From: Bidens hawaiensis
Taxonomy: Eukaryota > Streptophyta > Magnoliopsida > Asterales > Asteraceae
NCBI GenBank assembly: GCA_021521415.1
Contig: JAIQDT010003876.1
Span: 1 to 64,000 of the forward strand
Direction: 5' to 3'
Length of the DNA stretch: 64,000 nt
The first letter of the stretch is position 1. Every line of letters starts with the position of its first letter. The notes under the pieces were generated by a model. The model was not told where the DNA came from. It did not search any database and worked only from the letters and a program-made list of their open reading frames with translations. Positions 43,969 to 56,107 of this stretch are shown here, one piece after another. The position numbers and the translations under genes were made by a program.

Positions 43969-45353
43969 CAACTTCCCGTCATCATCTCTTCGAGTTTGGA
44001 GACGGAGGAGAAGGAGAAGTTGATGGTTGTTCTAAAATCTCATACGCATGCCATCGCATGGAAGCTTATGGATATCAAAGGTATAAATTCGTCATTTTGC
44101 ACGCATAAAATATTTATGGAGGACGAGTTTAAACCTGTGGTGCAGCCGCAGATGCGGCTTAACCCGAACATGTAGGAGGTTGTTAAGAAGGAGGTTATTA
44201 AGTTGCTCGATGCTGGTTTGATTTTTCCGATCTCCGACTCCACGTGGGTTAGCCCAGTCCAGGTGGTCCCTAAAAAGGGCGGTATGACAGTTATCACGAA
44301 TGAAAAGAATGAGCTCATACCGACACGGACTGTAACAGGGCGGCGAGTTTGCATCGACTACCGTAGACTTAACGAGGCCACACGAAAGGACCACTTCCTG
44401 CTTCCATTCATCGATCAGATGCTTGATCGTTTGTCAGGATAGCAGTTCTATTGTTTTCTTGACGGCTTTTATGGTTATTTCCATAAAAGCCTTTATGGAT
44501 GATTTTTCTGTCTTTGGGAATTCCTTCGATGACTGTTTGCGTAACTTAGATCGAGTGCTCGCTAGATGTGAAGAGACGAACCTTATGCTTAATTGGGAGA
44601 AATGTCACTTTATGGTTCGTGAGGGTATTGTTTTAGGTCATAAGATTTCTAGTGCGGGGATTGAGTTAGATAGAGCTAAGGTAGACACCATTTCCAAACT
44701 TCCACCGCCAACGTCTGTGAAGTCTATTCGTAGTTTTTTAGGTCATGTGGGATTCTATCGCCGATTTATTAAATATTTCTCGAAAATCTCCCGTCCGATG
44801 ACCCAGCTTCTAGAGAAAAATTGGCCATTCTATTTTAATAAGTTGTGTTTGAGGGCCTTTGAGTTGATTAAGGAGAGGTTAGTGAGTACTCCTATTCTTG
44901 TTTCTCCCGATTGGACTCTTCCGTTTGAGATCATGTGTTTTGCGAGTGATTTTGCTGTAGGGGCCGTGTTAGGGAATCGTCGAGAGAAACATTTTCATCC
45001 CATCTATTATGATAGAAAAACCCTTAACGATGCTCAGGAGAATTACACCACGACTGAGAAGGAACTTCTTGCGGTTGTTTTCGCGTGCATTATATTCCGT
45101 TCCTATCTCGTGCTTTCTAAGACTATCATCTTCTCTGATCATGCGTCTCTGCGTTACTTGTTCACTAAGAAAGATGCGAAGCCTCGACTCCTTCGTTGGA
45201 TCCTTTTGCTTCAGGAGGTCGATATTGAAATTAAAGGTAAAAGAGGAGCTGAAAATGTTGCCGCCGACCACTTGTCACAGCTAGAAAATTCCGACATGGA
45301 CAGACCCAGGAACAGGGGATTGGTGATGATTTCCCGTGTGAGACTTTATTGTA
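43969..45353 (+). pseudogene. pol: Athila pol, reverse transcriptase and RNase H
   Basis: This resumes exactly at the copia target duplication. Readable in order: EKLMVVLKSHTHAIAWKL, a TAG at about 44174, then [39 protein letters not shown] and a TAG at 44440. Next comes FYCFLDGF, an internal deletion of roughly 70-80 codons at about 44465-44490, and FMDDFSVFG, the catalytic motif in its Athila form. From 44423 a 311-codon frame carries the rest: [34 protein letters not shown], then RNase H with [25 protein letters not shown] and SDHASLRYL. The RT deletion removes part of the palm, so activity is lost irrespective of the stops. Confidence 0.9.
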
Positions 45354-46637
45354 TGTAAAGGCTAGTGATGAGGGGTTTCCATGGTTTGCTGATCTTGTTA
45401 ATTATCTATCTTTTGGTGAGTTAGTGCCAGGACTGACATATCAGCAAAAGAAGAAGTTCTTTGCATATATCAAGTTCTACATTTGGGAGGATCCGTACTT
45501 ATTCCGTATTGGCTCATATCAGGTGATTCGCCGATGAGTTTTTGGTGATGAAGCTCGCAGTATTATTCGACATTGTCATGAGGGCCCGACTGGTGGCCAT
45601 TTCGGTGCATCTTATACCGCCAAACGCGTGTTTGATGCGGGATTCTATTGGCCGAATATTTTTCGTAATGCACATAAGTTTGTTCGTTCGTGTGACGCAT
45701 GTCAGAGAGCTGGAAACATCTCATCCCGAAGTGAGATGCCCCAAATCCCATCCAGGTGGTTGAGATCTTCGATATATGGGGCATTGATTTTATGGGTCCG
45801 TTTCCTATGTCTAGAGGGAACAGATACATCCTCGTTGCTGTCGACTACGTGTCCAAATGGGTGGAGGCTCAAGCCTTACCTAGAAATAACGCGCGAGTTG
45901 TAGTGGGATTCCTTCGAAAACTCTTTGCTCGATTCGGTACTCCTAAGGCCCTGATTAGTGATCGGGTTACCCACTTTTGTAATGCTGAGATGGATAAGGA
46001 TCTGAAACGTTATGGGGTCATCCATCGACTTTCTACGGCCTACCATCCTCAGACTAACGGTCAAGTGGAAAACACCAATCGTCGCATTAAGAGGATCTTA
46101 GAGAAAATGATTGGGAACAGTCGCGGAGACTGGGCTGAAAAGTTAGATGATGCACTTTGGGCCTTCCGTACTGCATTCAAAACGCCTATCGGGACCACTC
46201 CCTTTCGGCTAGTTTATGGAAAGGCGTGTCATCTCCTTTTTGAGTTAGGACATCGTGCGTATTGGGCTTTTCGAGCCGTAAATCTTGATTTATCTGCGGC
46301 GGGAAAGAGTCGTTTTCTTCAAATTCACGAGGTTGAGGAATTACGGAATGAGGCGTATGAAAGAAGTTGGGGGTATAAGGAGCGGACAAAGGAACGTCAT
46401 GATAAACATATTAAGGGGCCCAAAGAGTTTAAGTGTGGGGATAAGGTGTTTCTGTATAATTCCCGGTTGAAGTTGTTTCCGGGTAAATTGAAATCCCGAT
46501 GGGCTGGTCCGTTCGTTGTGAAAGAGGCATTTCCGTATGGAGCGGCTGAGATAGAGGCTGATGATGGACATTCTTGGAAAGTGAATGGGCATAGACTGAA
46601 GCATTATGTTGGAGGTCCACTTGGTGATCGCGAGTAG
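45354..46637 (+). pseudogene. pol: Athila pol, integrase
   Basis: The zinc-binding N-terminus is broken by a TGA at 45535-45537 and frame changes (HCHEGPTGGHFGA, then [16 protein letters not shown]). The frame 45756-46637 (293 codons) is open: GIDFMGPF (first Asp), LISDRVTHF (second Asp), [16 protein letters not shown] (Glu) and a C-terminal GPY/F-like module ([14 protein letters not shown]). It ends GGPLGDRE at TAG. The catalytic domain is complete. The start of the protein is lost. Confidence 0.9.
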
Positions 46638-48654
46638 GAGGCGATCTACCTTGATCCGCCTGGAGAGTAGAGGAAGAGAGCACATTCGAGACTTTGCCCG
46701 AGTTATATAGAGTTTGTATAAAACTTAGTTGTATTATTTTATTTTATTTTTATTTTTATTCTGCTTTATTTTATTTCTCTTCGAGTCTTTTTAGTTCTTA
46801 GAGTTTGTTTGATATTTGCTTTGGGTTGTTTTGAGTCTTATTTTGCAGGATTGGATATTTCCGTTCGTACTCAATCTCCATTCGGACGAGGATTTTCTGA
46901 GCCTATCATATTGTAGATGACACCCAGAAGCTGCGGCCGCGAATGAAATGCTATACGGTCGCCTTGGAAAGAGACTTTTGAGACCCTGTTCCAATTTATT
47001 GTATTGTTTGCTTACATTTTTCATTCTGCTTTATTTTCTGTCCTTTTCTATTCCTACATTGGGGACAATGTAGATTTTAAGTGTTGGGATGGGAACTGAC
47101 GTTTATTTTTGGTTAAAAAATAATAATAAAAAAAAATAAGTTTCAAAATTTTCAAAAAAAAAAAAACAAAATTTAAAAAAATAAATAAATAAAAATTAAA
47201 AAAATAAAAAATAAATTATAATAATAAAAAATTTCAAATATATATATATATTTAAAAAAATGTCCCTTGAAATTGTTTTTTATGCATTAAACAGGAGATG
47301 ATATTATTACCGATGATTTGACAACACTCTTGAACATTTTTACGAAATTAAAAAAAAGTGTTAAATCAACACAGATAATGGGATGTGACTGAACGGATAG
47401 ACTCCGTAATTGATGTGTCAGTAGGCTCAGCCCATTAAGAATGAAATGACAGTATGATTGCTGACTTAATTGAACTTAAATTGCTTGATTTTAGTGGGAT
47501 ATATGTAAAAAAATGGGATGAAAGGTTGGGTCATACTCAAGCCTTATGTTTAGTTGGATCGCAAAAATTATAATTTTATAGAAATATGAATAGACTAATC
47601 ATACGATGCTTGGGTAGGTTTAACGTTAGGGTATGCCTACGTAGTCGGTGATATAAATATAAATCTCATACTTCTAGTTTTAGTGGTTAACACTTCCTAG
47701 GCGTATGATTTTATAACCTTAAATCATGTATTGATGGGATGCCTCAGGGTTCGGAGACCATGGGTCTATATGCGGTATATCATCTCGGTATTCATATCTC
47801 CTAAATGGATTTATGAATATTTAAAAAGAGCTCAAAGAGCAAACCTGCAGTTTTTCTGCCAAACATAAGTCATTAAACTTGATCATCTAGTACTTCAAAG
47901 TACAAAATACACTACTGACTTGATCATCCACTTTGTTAGCCATATGGGGTCCTCTTGCTCGCGTCTCATTACCATTAAGAAACAGAACACAAGGGACACG
48001 CCATATGTAAGCCTACAGATGAATGCGTACATATTCACCTATGGTGATGGATTTTGGGGTGTTGCTTGATAACGGGGGTGTGCCATGTAGTGGGGAACAC
48101 TTACTAGTTAGTTATTTAATACACACCTTAATCGTATCAAATGGCTGTCTGGTAGACCTTGATGCTTAAACTTAGGTGGATAACAATATCCTTGGTCGTC
48201 TTTAGGTATTCTTAAAAAAAAAGTATAACATGTTTTGATCAACTAAATATAAGGTTTAAGTCAACTTGGGGTGGCTCGGTTCCGGTAAAACCATATAAAA
48301 AATTGTTTCAGTTCTGGGTCCCACTAGATCATATAAACTAATAAACTTGTCGCATCTTACTTGTCTTGGTAAGTATTAAAGGGCATGAGTTTAGGTGGAC
48401 AACAATACTGGCAATCAACCGGATTTATCTTATTAGGCAAATTTGCAATAAATTGACAACTATTTGGTTGTCAGGGTTTAAGGTGGGTAAGTGTTCGGTA
48501 ATCGTGATTGATGTGTTTGATGGTTTTTGAATATTGAATATAAAATAAAATAAAATAAAAATTCAAGAGTTGTGGGTTTATATTTTGTATCTCGGTTATG
48601 ATCCCGTGCAGACTACTTTTTTAGGGACGGAAAAGGTTTAAGTGTGAGGATATT
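46638..48654 (+). other. 3' internal non-coding region of the Athila-like element
   Basis: No env-like ORF is seen. It contains the stem-loop at 47055-47072, an A-rich tract (47098-47260), AT-rich sequence and, at 48621-48654, a purine-rich run (GGGACGGAAAAGGTTTAAGTG, trimmed at its end) leading to the 3' LTR that serves as polypurine tract. Confidence 0.75.
47055..47072 (+). repeat. Conserved stem-loop TACATTGGGGACAATGTA
   Basis: A perfect 7-bp stem with loop GGGA lies 418 bp after the integrase stop and is followed by an A-rich tract. Its counterpart in the other Athila-like element is at 2566-2583. Confidence 0.8.
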
Positions 48655-50429
48655 TGATATGGTTTAAAATATACATGTTATTATATAGATATTTCCTAAG
48701 TTTTCAAGTATTGCGAGCCAGGTTTTTATAAAATATATTTCTATTTGGCTCATAATTGGATTTTAAAGGTTACATTTAAATGAGAGAAATTAAAGTATTT
48801 ATGCTAAACTTGAGACCACAATGGCATCAAAGTAATAATTGAAAGAATAAATGGTCACAAATTTTGTGGAGTTTTATGTTCACATACTTATTAAAAGATA
48901 AAAATTACACGTTAACCATTCTCCAATAACTTATAAGTTATATTTCTTTACAAAGTGCATGAGAGCTCGTTGAAATATTTCAAACGAGCTGATGATTGGT
49001 GGGCCCACAAGAAAATACAAAGAAAGAAAAAAAGAAAACCCAATATATCTATATATAATAATATAAAGAGTAAGGAGGTTGATTCATTCGGGCGGCTCCT
49101 GGGTAAAAATTCGAAAAGCAACAAGTTAGAAAGAAAGCATATTTTAATATTAAAAAAGGGGTTTTTGTGTTTGGTGGGGTTTTGTTGGGAGCTCACGTGA
49201 AAAGGCAGAAAGAAGAAATCATATATACAAGTGGGAGCCGGCAACTGTACACATAACATTGGTAGCCACAAATCATAAAGGAACCAAATCAGACAAGAGC
49301 ACATAAATCATCTTTCTTTTGGGTTTGAATTATTGATTTTTTTTATTATGAATTATCTTTATGAACTCTCATTTATTTTTGTATCGTACTTGATTATGAG
49401 TAGCTAAATACTTTATACTGCCTAGGTTTTGGTTGAGTACTAGTTTAAATTAATGGTTTGACGAACTATTATTTGTTTGGTTGATTTGGTATTATGGTAA
49501 AAGTTTTTAATTGGTTTGGTCATAATATTGTTGAGTAATTAAATCTAGTTTCTTACTTTAATATTTATTCCACTTGTGTTTAATAGTTTTTTTGGTGATT
49601 GTAAGACACATGATTAGGTTGTTTACTCTGTGTTTTCAACTTGTTTGCGGTTTATGGTCGAAATAACCGTAGGAATAATATATAAAAGTTTATTAGATTT
49701 ATTGTTCTATCTCTAGAGAGGCCGGGAGGTAATTTAGTGTTGTGTCATCTTTGTCTTTTCCTGGTTTGGGTAATAATTTCACGGGAGTGAGTTATCCTAT
49801 GTTCCATAGATTATTGTGATACAAATTATATTAAAGTTAATTATTAATACCCCCTTTATATTAATATATATTGTATCCGAAGAGACCGGGAGGTGATTTG
49901 GGTTTTGGGGTACCATAGTATTATTAGGTAAGGTGAGACCGGGAGGTGATCCAACCTTTAACAATTGAGCTTCACATGCCATTTGAGTTTTAGGGTGTCG
50001 TTGGTGAGGCCAGGAGGCAATCTAACGCATTTTTAGTGGTCTATAGTGTCATATTTTTAAGATATTGTTTTTCAACCAAGTCAAGTTCGTTTTCTATTAA
50101 TTTAACTAGTAGGATTCCATTACCTAGGTAGTCGTTTCTCATATTTGTTTTAAACCCAATTTTTAAAAACTTTTTTTTTTAGTTTAATTATTAATTAGTT
50201 AAGTTTTATTAGTTTAATTAATATAAGAAAATTTCTAAAAAATCAAAAGAAAGTCTAGGTTAGTAATCTTTTAGGTTTAATAATTAGAGTTTACCCATAG
50301 TGTCCTAGGTTCAATATCCGTTCTTACTTGCTAACTACATTGCGACCGGTACACTTGTATATTGTGTGTGTTTTTAGGTGAATTTGGTAAAACTTGGTTT
50401 TTAATATTATATACGTTTTTCACACATCG
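48655..50429 (+). repeat. 3' LTR of the Athila-like element
   Basis: It starts TGATATGG like 16416 and ends CACACATCG (5' LTR: CACACATCA). It lacks the Helitron and so shows the empty site at about 48712-48735. Confidence 0.94.
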
Positions 50430-51031
50430 ATGACTGATCCCATTGATCAGCTGTTGAACTTTGTGGCAGTGGGAGGCGTCAATGGTTGGACCCTCCCCTG
50501 CTGGTGTCACATTTTTGCATTGACGTTAATTGGGGCATCGCGTGAATGGTTTGAAAATTTGTCGGATGGGCATATCTAGAGTTGGGATGACTTGGTGGCT
50601 AAATTCTCCCAACACTTCAGTCAACAAAAGAAGCATATCCGTGATCCATATGAGACATTGGACGTTGTTAGACGGAATAATGAGTCTATTGAAGACTTCA
50701 TTTATTGGTTCAACAATGAGAGTCACAATATTGGTGGAATTAGTGAAGACATGTTGAGGGGCGCTTTCCGTAAAAATGTGCGGAGTAACGAATTGATCCG
50801 CACCTTAACTGGTAGAGATGGAATGCTTAAGACTTGGGACGAAATAATGCCTGCGGCAAAGCTGTTTACAAGAACTGAGAAGACTTTGGGATATTATAGC
50901 CCGAAACAAACTCCAAAAGTAGAATTTCAAACTCCGCGGCCGAATAGATAAGCCAAGGGAACAATTTGGTCAAGGCTTCAGCCTTCCACGGATACATCGA
51001 AGCAGTTTGATGCAAAATCTCTGATAGGCAG
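50430..51031 (+). pseudogene. gag: Gag, 3' half, of the outer Ty3/gypsy element
   Basis: After the ATGAC duplication the gag domain continues (PIDQLLNFVAVGGVNGWTLP, IGASREWFENL), reaches a TAG at 50578, and continues open from 50592: FSQHFSQQKKHIRDPYETLD, SIEDFIYWFNNES, TWDEIMPAAKLF. It runs to a stop at 50949. The sequence up to about 51031 still looks gag-like. Then it switches abruptly to a copia fragment on the other strand. Confidence 0.85.
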
Positions 51032-53636
51032 TTTTGTCTTATATCTTCTCTGATTTGCTCAGCCCATCTTTGCAAAGATTGATTCAACAGACTCACCAAT
51101 TTCTTCAAAATTCAATTCCTTATTCAAGTTCTTTTCTGGCTCAGCTTTTGAATTTGTTTCATTTTGAGGCTGACTGAACTTGCTCATAACCATATCAAGT
51201 GAGTTATCCACTTCCTCAGTCCTCTTTAGATTGATCAAGGTTTCAATCACCACTTGATCATCATCCACCTCTTGTTCTAAAGTTCTTGCAATCTTGGCTT
51301 GTTCAATCCGTGTCTCCTGCTCTGCTAGCTCCTCTTGTGTTAGGATTCGGGCAATGTGTTCCCTATCCCATGTTTCTTTCATAGTTCGTTCCAACCTTCT
51401 GGCAGCAGCAGCAATCTCATCCACTTCCTCCTCTTCTCTACCAATATTTGCCTTAACAGGCTCTTCTTCCTCATTATCCTTGTTAACTTTTGCTTTTCCC
51501 TTATCCTTTCTTCTTTTCAAATCTTCCTCAGTTTCAGGTGGGATATCATCAATATCTCTATCCAACTCATCCATTTCCTCATCATGCTCTACCCTCTTGG
51601 AGCTTTCAGGTTGTTCAATATCAGGTTCAGTGAGTGTTAGCTCCTCAGTAGCAGCATTATCATCATGTATCACATCAGTCTGTACTACGGTTGAAGTTAA
51701 CATATTAGTCAACACATCTGTCTGCATATCAGTGGCCAAATCAGTGGTAGCCACATTTTTATCCAAGTTTATCTTTTCAATTTCATCCTCTTTCTCCTTT
51801 TCACCTCTATCCTCATCATCATCTCTGTTCACAGCATTTAACACTTCATTATTGACATCGTATTTCTACTCATCTCTTTCAGACTCATCAGCCTCATACT
51901 CATCATCAGTTACCCTTTCTTTCACTACTGTACTCATCATCATCATAAGCATTTAACAAACAAGTCAAACCATCATTTTTTGACATCACATCAGCATCTA
52001 CCATCAAAACATCATCAGTAACAGCATCATTAGTTGGTTCATCTATATTCTCCCCTGTTTTGGGGCAGCTGGGGTCTTCTCAACCTCCTGCTCCAGGGTT
52101 TGAATCCATGATTGTGCAATAGCCAACTGAGCCTTTAACTCCTCATTCTCCTTTCTCAGTTCAGTATTTTCTCTTTTTAGATCGATGTTTTGACAAATTA
52201 GGTTGAAGTTTCTTTGTAGTAGGAAGGCATTTGATGGAGGGGTATCGGATGAAGAGGTTATAGTAAGAGCTTGTGACTAGTGTGGATCAGAGACAAGGTT
52301 TTTTTGAGGTGGGGTTTGGGTTGTGGTTTGGGGTGGGGTTTGGGTTGTGGTTTGAGGTGGGGTTTGATGTAATGGTTCAGTTTGGCTTTGGTTTAGGATG
52401 GGTGTATGAGTGGGTGGAGATTGAGTAATTTGGTCATGTAATGGTGGAGAGGAATGTGGTGTTTGTGGTGGAGTTTGGTTTAAGTTTATCTGTGAGTCTT
52501 GGATTAGGACTGTTGGTTGAGATTGGGTTAGGGTTGGTGGTGGTGAGTGAGGTGGTCATTGGGTGGTTTGATCAATTGGTGATGGTGGGTAGGGTGGTGT
52601 TTGTGGTGGTGTTTCAAGGGGTGTAGTTGGTAGTGTTGGTGTAATCTAAAACTTCCTCTGATGTTGTACATCCGCATCACCCCTTCTGCATTTCCTGCAT
52701 CATCATCATTATCACCCCTTTCATCATCTCCTCCATCACTTCCATCATTTTCATCATTTCCATCATCATCCGAGTCATCATCTCCTTCACCCTAATTCTC
52801 AACAACCAGTTCTTCTTCAGCCAAAATTTCATGCAAGTGAGGAATTTGAATATCATCAACCATTAACCATGGTAAATCTTCATACACTTCTTCTGGATTG
52901 AATCCGCTTGTACTACTGAATGTTGCAATCCTCTTGTATGTATCTGGATCTTGTAATAAATGAGTGATCCCAGTAACAGGTAAATCCTCCAACTCCTGAT
53001 TGAAAATGATTTGTAAAAATCTGGGATATGCCAAGAATCTATCTGTGTTTCTCTTCTTTAAGTTGCTCACAAGTCTTTCAAAGATCATCTTTGAAAAATT
53101 AAAAGGATATCTGAACAGTACATCAACTGTGGCATTTGCCAGATCCCGACTCATAAGAGTCCATGATCCTTTTCGAGGGCCAAAACCCTGAATGATGCGA
53201 TGAATTGAGAATCGATATAAGTTGGGGAACATTCCCTTCTGGAATTGTCCTTCATGTACTGTTCCCTGATAACCCATTATCTGACTGAATATTCTAAAAA
53301 GTTGGGCAGTTGTTAAGTGAAGCGATTCTTGGTTACCATCATTCAACTGAAAACACCTTCTAATCACCCCTTCGTCTATTCGAATTTCTTGGTTTGCAAC
53401 AGTGGCTTCTATTCTCCTTCCGTTGACATCATCAAACAGTCTCGCTGATTGCCAAAAATCTAGAGAATGATTTCTGTAGATAGTAGGGCATTCTGTCAAA
53501 GCAAAATTTATGTTTGATCGTTGAAGCTAGCTTATAATCACAACAACTTCTTCATTAGACGGAATGACTTGCAACAAGGCACACATGTTGTGCTTGTGCT
53601 CAAAGACATATCTTGGTTGATTTACATCCGCTATAT
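51032..53636 (-). pseudogene. Extra ORF of the copia family, copy 2 (start codon lost, truncated)
   Basis: The position equivalent to the start reads ATA instead of ATG (53634-53632). The reading that follows matches copy 3 (FEHKHNMCALLQV). A stop near 53530 precedes the 235-codon frame 53499-52792 with the family core (CPTIYRNHSLDFW, GTVHEGQFQKGMFPNLYRF, GSWTLMSRDLANAT, FNFSKMIFERLVSNLKK, and FLQIIFNQELEDLP, where copy 1 has a stop). The Pro-rich region (about 52650-52260) and coiled coil are in mixed frames. 51844-51059 (261 codons) carries the acidic region, SSKRVEHD and EVDNSLD. It ends at the rearrangement point. Confidence 0.75.
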
Positions 53637-54011
53637 CTGATAAACATAATCAAACACATTCAAAGTAGAAATTAGTCATAAAGTTCACAACTTTAACTAA
53701 TTTCAAGTTATAAATTTGAAGAAGAAAGAGAGAAATGTCATTAAGAACCTGATCTTCGACAAGTTTATAACCTACACATAAAACAGAGATTTAGTAAACA
53801 TGAATAATCATAGCCCATTAGCATTTAATCATTGTCAGAAAACGTTTAATCAAAGCTTACCGAGTCGGATTTTGAGGGCTGATAAATTAGGGTTAGGATA
53901 ATAATGAATGCGATAAGTCGATAGGTTTCTTTCGAGAGCAATCAGTGGAAGGAGAGAGAGAGGGGGGGGGGGGGATAATGTTGAAAAATCTATCTCTTTC
54001 CCTTTTATATA
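53637..54011 (-). promoter_or_regulatory. Internal promoter and spliced leader, copy 2
   Basis: Minus strand: TATATAAAAG at 54011-54002; a CT-rich start region containing a run of 13 C (53974-53962); exon 1 without ATG ending ACTCG at 53861. Intron 1 is 53860-53772 (GTAAGC...TGTAG), the 23-nt exon is 53771-53749, and intron 2 is 53748-53637 (GTTCTT...TATCAG). Lengths 89, 23 and 112 agree with the other copies. Confidence 0.7.
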
Positions 54012-56107
54012 CTTTTTGAAAGTAGGTTTTAAATGCTTGTTGTCGTTTAGTGAATTAATACCTGTCATACAATAATCTTATCCATTTAATTTTTAACACT
54101 TAAAATCATACCCGATAAAGGTCAAGTATCAAACCTTGCCCGGAAATGTTCATCATAGAAGACAAGGTTTGCTCGGTCTCCTCCACTTATACAAAGCTTG
54201 CTCGATTAATTTATATAAGAATTAGAAGTAAATTTAAAAAAGAAGAAAGATTACTTGAAATACAGGATTGCTTGAGAACTTAATCACAAGACGAATAATC
54301 AAGTATAAAATATCAAGTAGGCAACCTTGCTAGGAATCAGTTAAGATGCCCGAATAGAATAAACATACTTCCAATTTCTAACCTTACCCGAATAACTCAG
54401 TCTAGCACATACCTTACCCGAAAATAGTTCACAATATTCAGTCAAGTATACAAGAAATACAAAGTGTACTTGGAAAACCTTTCAAGAAATACAAATTGTG
54501 CTAGGAGTGGATTCCTGACACAAAGTGTACTTGGAAAACCTTTCAAGAAATACAAAGTGTGCTAGGAGTGGAGTCCTAACACAAAGTGTACTCAGAAAGT
54601 CAAACCTTTCAAGAAATACAAAGTGTGCTAGGAGTGGAGTCCTAACACAAGGTGTACTCGGAAGGTCAATTTGAAATTACCAAGTACATTAAGGGAACAT
54701 TTGAAAATTCAAAGTGTGCCCGAAATATAAAGTGTGTCCGGGAAACTGGGTCTGCCCGAAAACACTCATAATTTCAAAGAATCATAATCACTAAAACACA
54801 AGCTTGCTAGAAATGAATTTAAACAGTGAAACAAACATCTAAGTGTACTAGAAAGTTCAAAAATACTAAAGCTTGCTAGAGTATCATACAAAATCACAAA
54901 GCTTGCTAGATTATTGCACCAAATCACAAAGTTTGCTATATTAACTTAAAACATCCTATAGAACAGTTAATACTGCTAGAAGGTTTAGAAATCAATCAAA
55001 GCTTGCTGGGGAACAGCGCAATCAGTCATATCTACTAGTTTGCTAAAAATAGATGTACTTCCAAACAAATCACTAAAGTATGTTCGAAAGTCCTAACTAT
55101 ATAAAAGCATGCTAGTAAGCATCATATTCAAACATACACAAATAACAAGCTTGCTCGGAAGGTAAGTAGAATAGAGTACTCTACCCGAAAACTGTTTTAA
55201 GTACTTCAAAGCGTGCCCAAAATTAATAAACTTAGATACATCTAAGTGTGCCCGGAAAGGTTATAAATCATCAAACCTTACCCGAAAATACATAATCAAC
55301 CTTTTGTGGGTAAAATGCAACACCTTTTGACTTAAACACAATATCAGTTATATTTATCAATAAACATTCATTGTTTAAGAGAAAATGGTGCATTTAGAGA
55401 TCAAATTTTAGGTATGTTTCTTTTCAAAACAATATCTTTCCTTCTACTAAAGAGATCTCAATAATGGGATCATATTGACTAAGTAGTTTCTCAATACTTC
55501 ATTCTCAGCATTATTATGACAACATAGACAGGTTAACAGCAGGTCTAGACTTAGCTTGAATTTTCATCTCTTTGGTGATATGAATTTAAGTTTCAATTAA
55601 TATGCTTATTGCTCAATGGATAACACATGTTGTTTTTCTGATGCTCCATATCTATTCTTAAGGCTTATTTGGCTTTCTCCAGATCACCCCAATTTGACTT
55701 TGACCCCCTGTATTCGGTCAAAATTTTTAATGACAGAACATATTTTAAAAATTGTTGGATTTTTCTTTTCAAAATTTACAAACATATGTGAGGTTGAACG
55801 TTGGACTTACATGCCACGCAAGTCGGACTTACAGGCCTTTCATTCGGAATGTTTAACGGACTTATATGATTGCCTCCACCCCTGTAGTTCTTGAATTAAC
55901 CCTCATGTTTGCATTTTCTTTATAAATAAAATTTGTGAACATAGATCAACTTTTGGTTGATAAAATATTAAAAATCATGTAGTTCATAGTTGTTCTTTGT
56001 TATTCTTAAATCAGATAGTTCCTTTTGGTGACCAAATACCAACAGGCTTGTGTATGACTGGATAATCACTTTTCTGCCTATCATTTGGAAAGATTTATCA
56101 GAAGAAA
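54012..56107 (-). other. Pol-extra ORF interval, copy 2
   Basis: Non-coding. The array of CGGGTAAG / AGCACACTT / AGCAAGCTT-like motifs (element strand) fills 54100-55300, immediately upstream of the TATA box. The conserved block shared with copy 1 is at about 55600-56107. Confidence 0.7.
54460..54660. repeat. Tandem repeat of 60-66 bp, three and a half copies
   Basis: Units begin ACAAAGTGTACTTGGAAAAC and contain GTGCTAGGAGTGGAGTCCTA, starting near 54460, 54520, 54581 and 54647. Confidence 0.9.

Larger units (their letters stand above)
16416..50429 (+). mobile_element. Athila-like Ty3/gypsy retrotransposon carrying a Helitron and a copia element
   Basis: LTRs are at 16416-22762 and 48655-50429, the primer site is at 22769, and the target duplication is ATGAC. 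Coding order on the plus strand is gag, protease, RT, RNase H, integrase. The last base of the 3' LTR is G where the 5' LTR has A, a point mutation at the terminus. After subtraction of the Helitron (4556 bp) and the copia element with its duplication (about 18.4 kb), the element is about 11 kb, a usual size for Athila. No env-like ORF is apparent after the integrase. Stops in gag and pol make it defective. Confidence 0.94.
15001..51031 (+). mobile_element. Ty3/gypsy element split by a nested Athila-like element
   Basis: Only the outer parts belong to this element: LTR 15001-15620, leader and gag start to 16415, then gag resumed at 50435. The two gag halves read straight across once the 34-kb insert and one ATGAC duplication are set aside (...LGKYNG to the left, PIDQLLNFVAVGG to the right). 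The element ends near 51031, where an unrelated copia fragment begins, so pol and the 3' LTR are gone. It is the oldest layer of the nest. Confidence 0.8.
51032..56107 (-). mobile_element. Copia (sirevirus-like) fragment, minus arm
   Basis: This is homologous to the 3' part of the 25583-43963 element, on the same strand. It runs from the pol-extra ORF interval (56107-54012) through the internal promoter and leader to the middle of the extra ORF at 51032. No LTR, polypurine tract or primer site is present. Both ends are abrupt. The low end abuts gypsy gag and the high end abuts an inverted copy of the same family. Confidence 0.85.

Noticed and set aside
51294..51956. Plus-strand Ser-rich open frame of 220 codons
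   Set aside because: It is the antisense shadow of the acidic region of the copia extra ORF (GAA/GAT/GAG read backwards).
53962..53974. Run of 13 G as a possible G-quadruplex or assembly error
   Set aside because: It is a homopolymer within the CT-rich leader start on the other strand. The other copies have plain CT-rich sequence there, so slippage is the simplest explanation.
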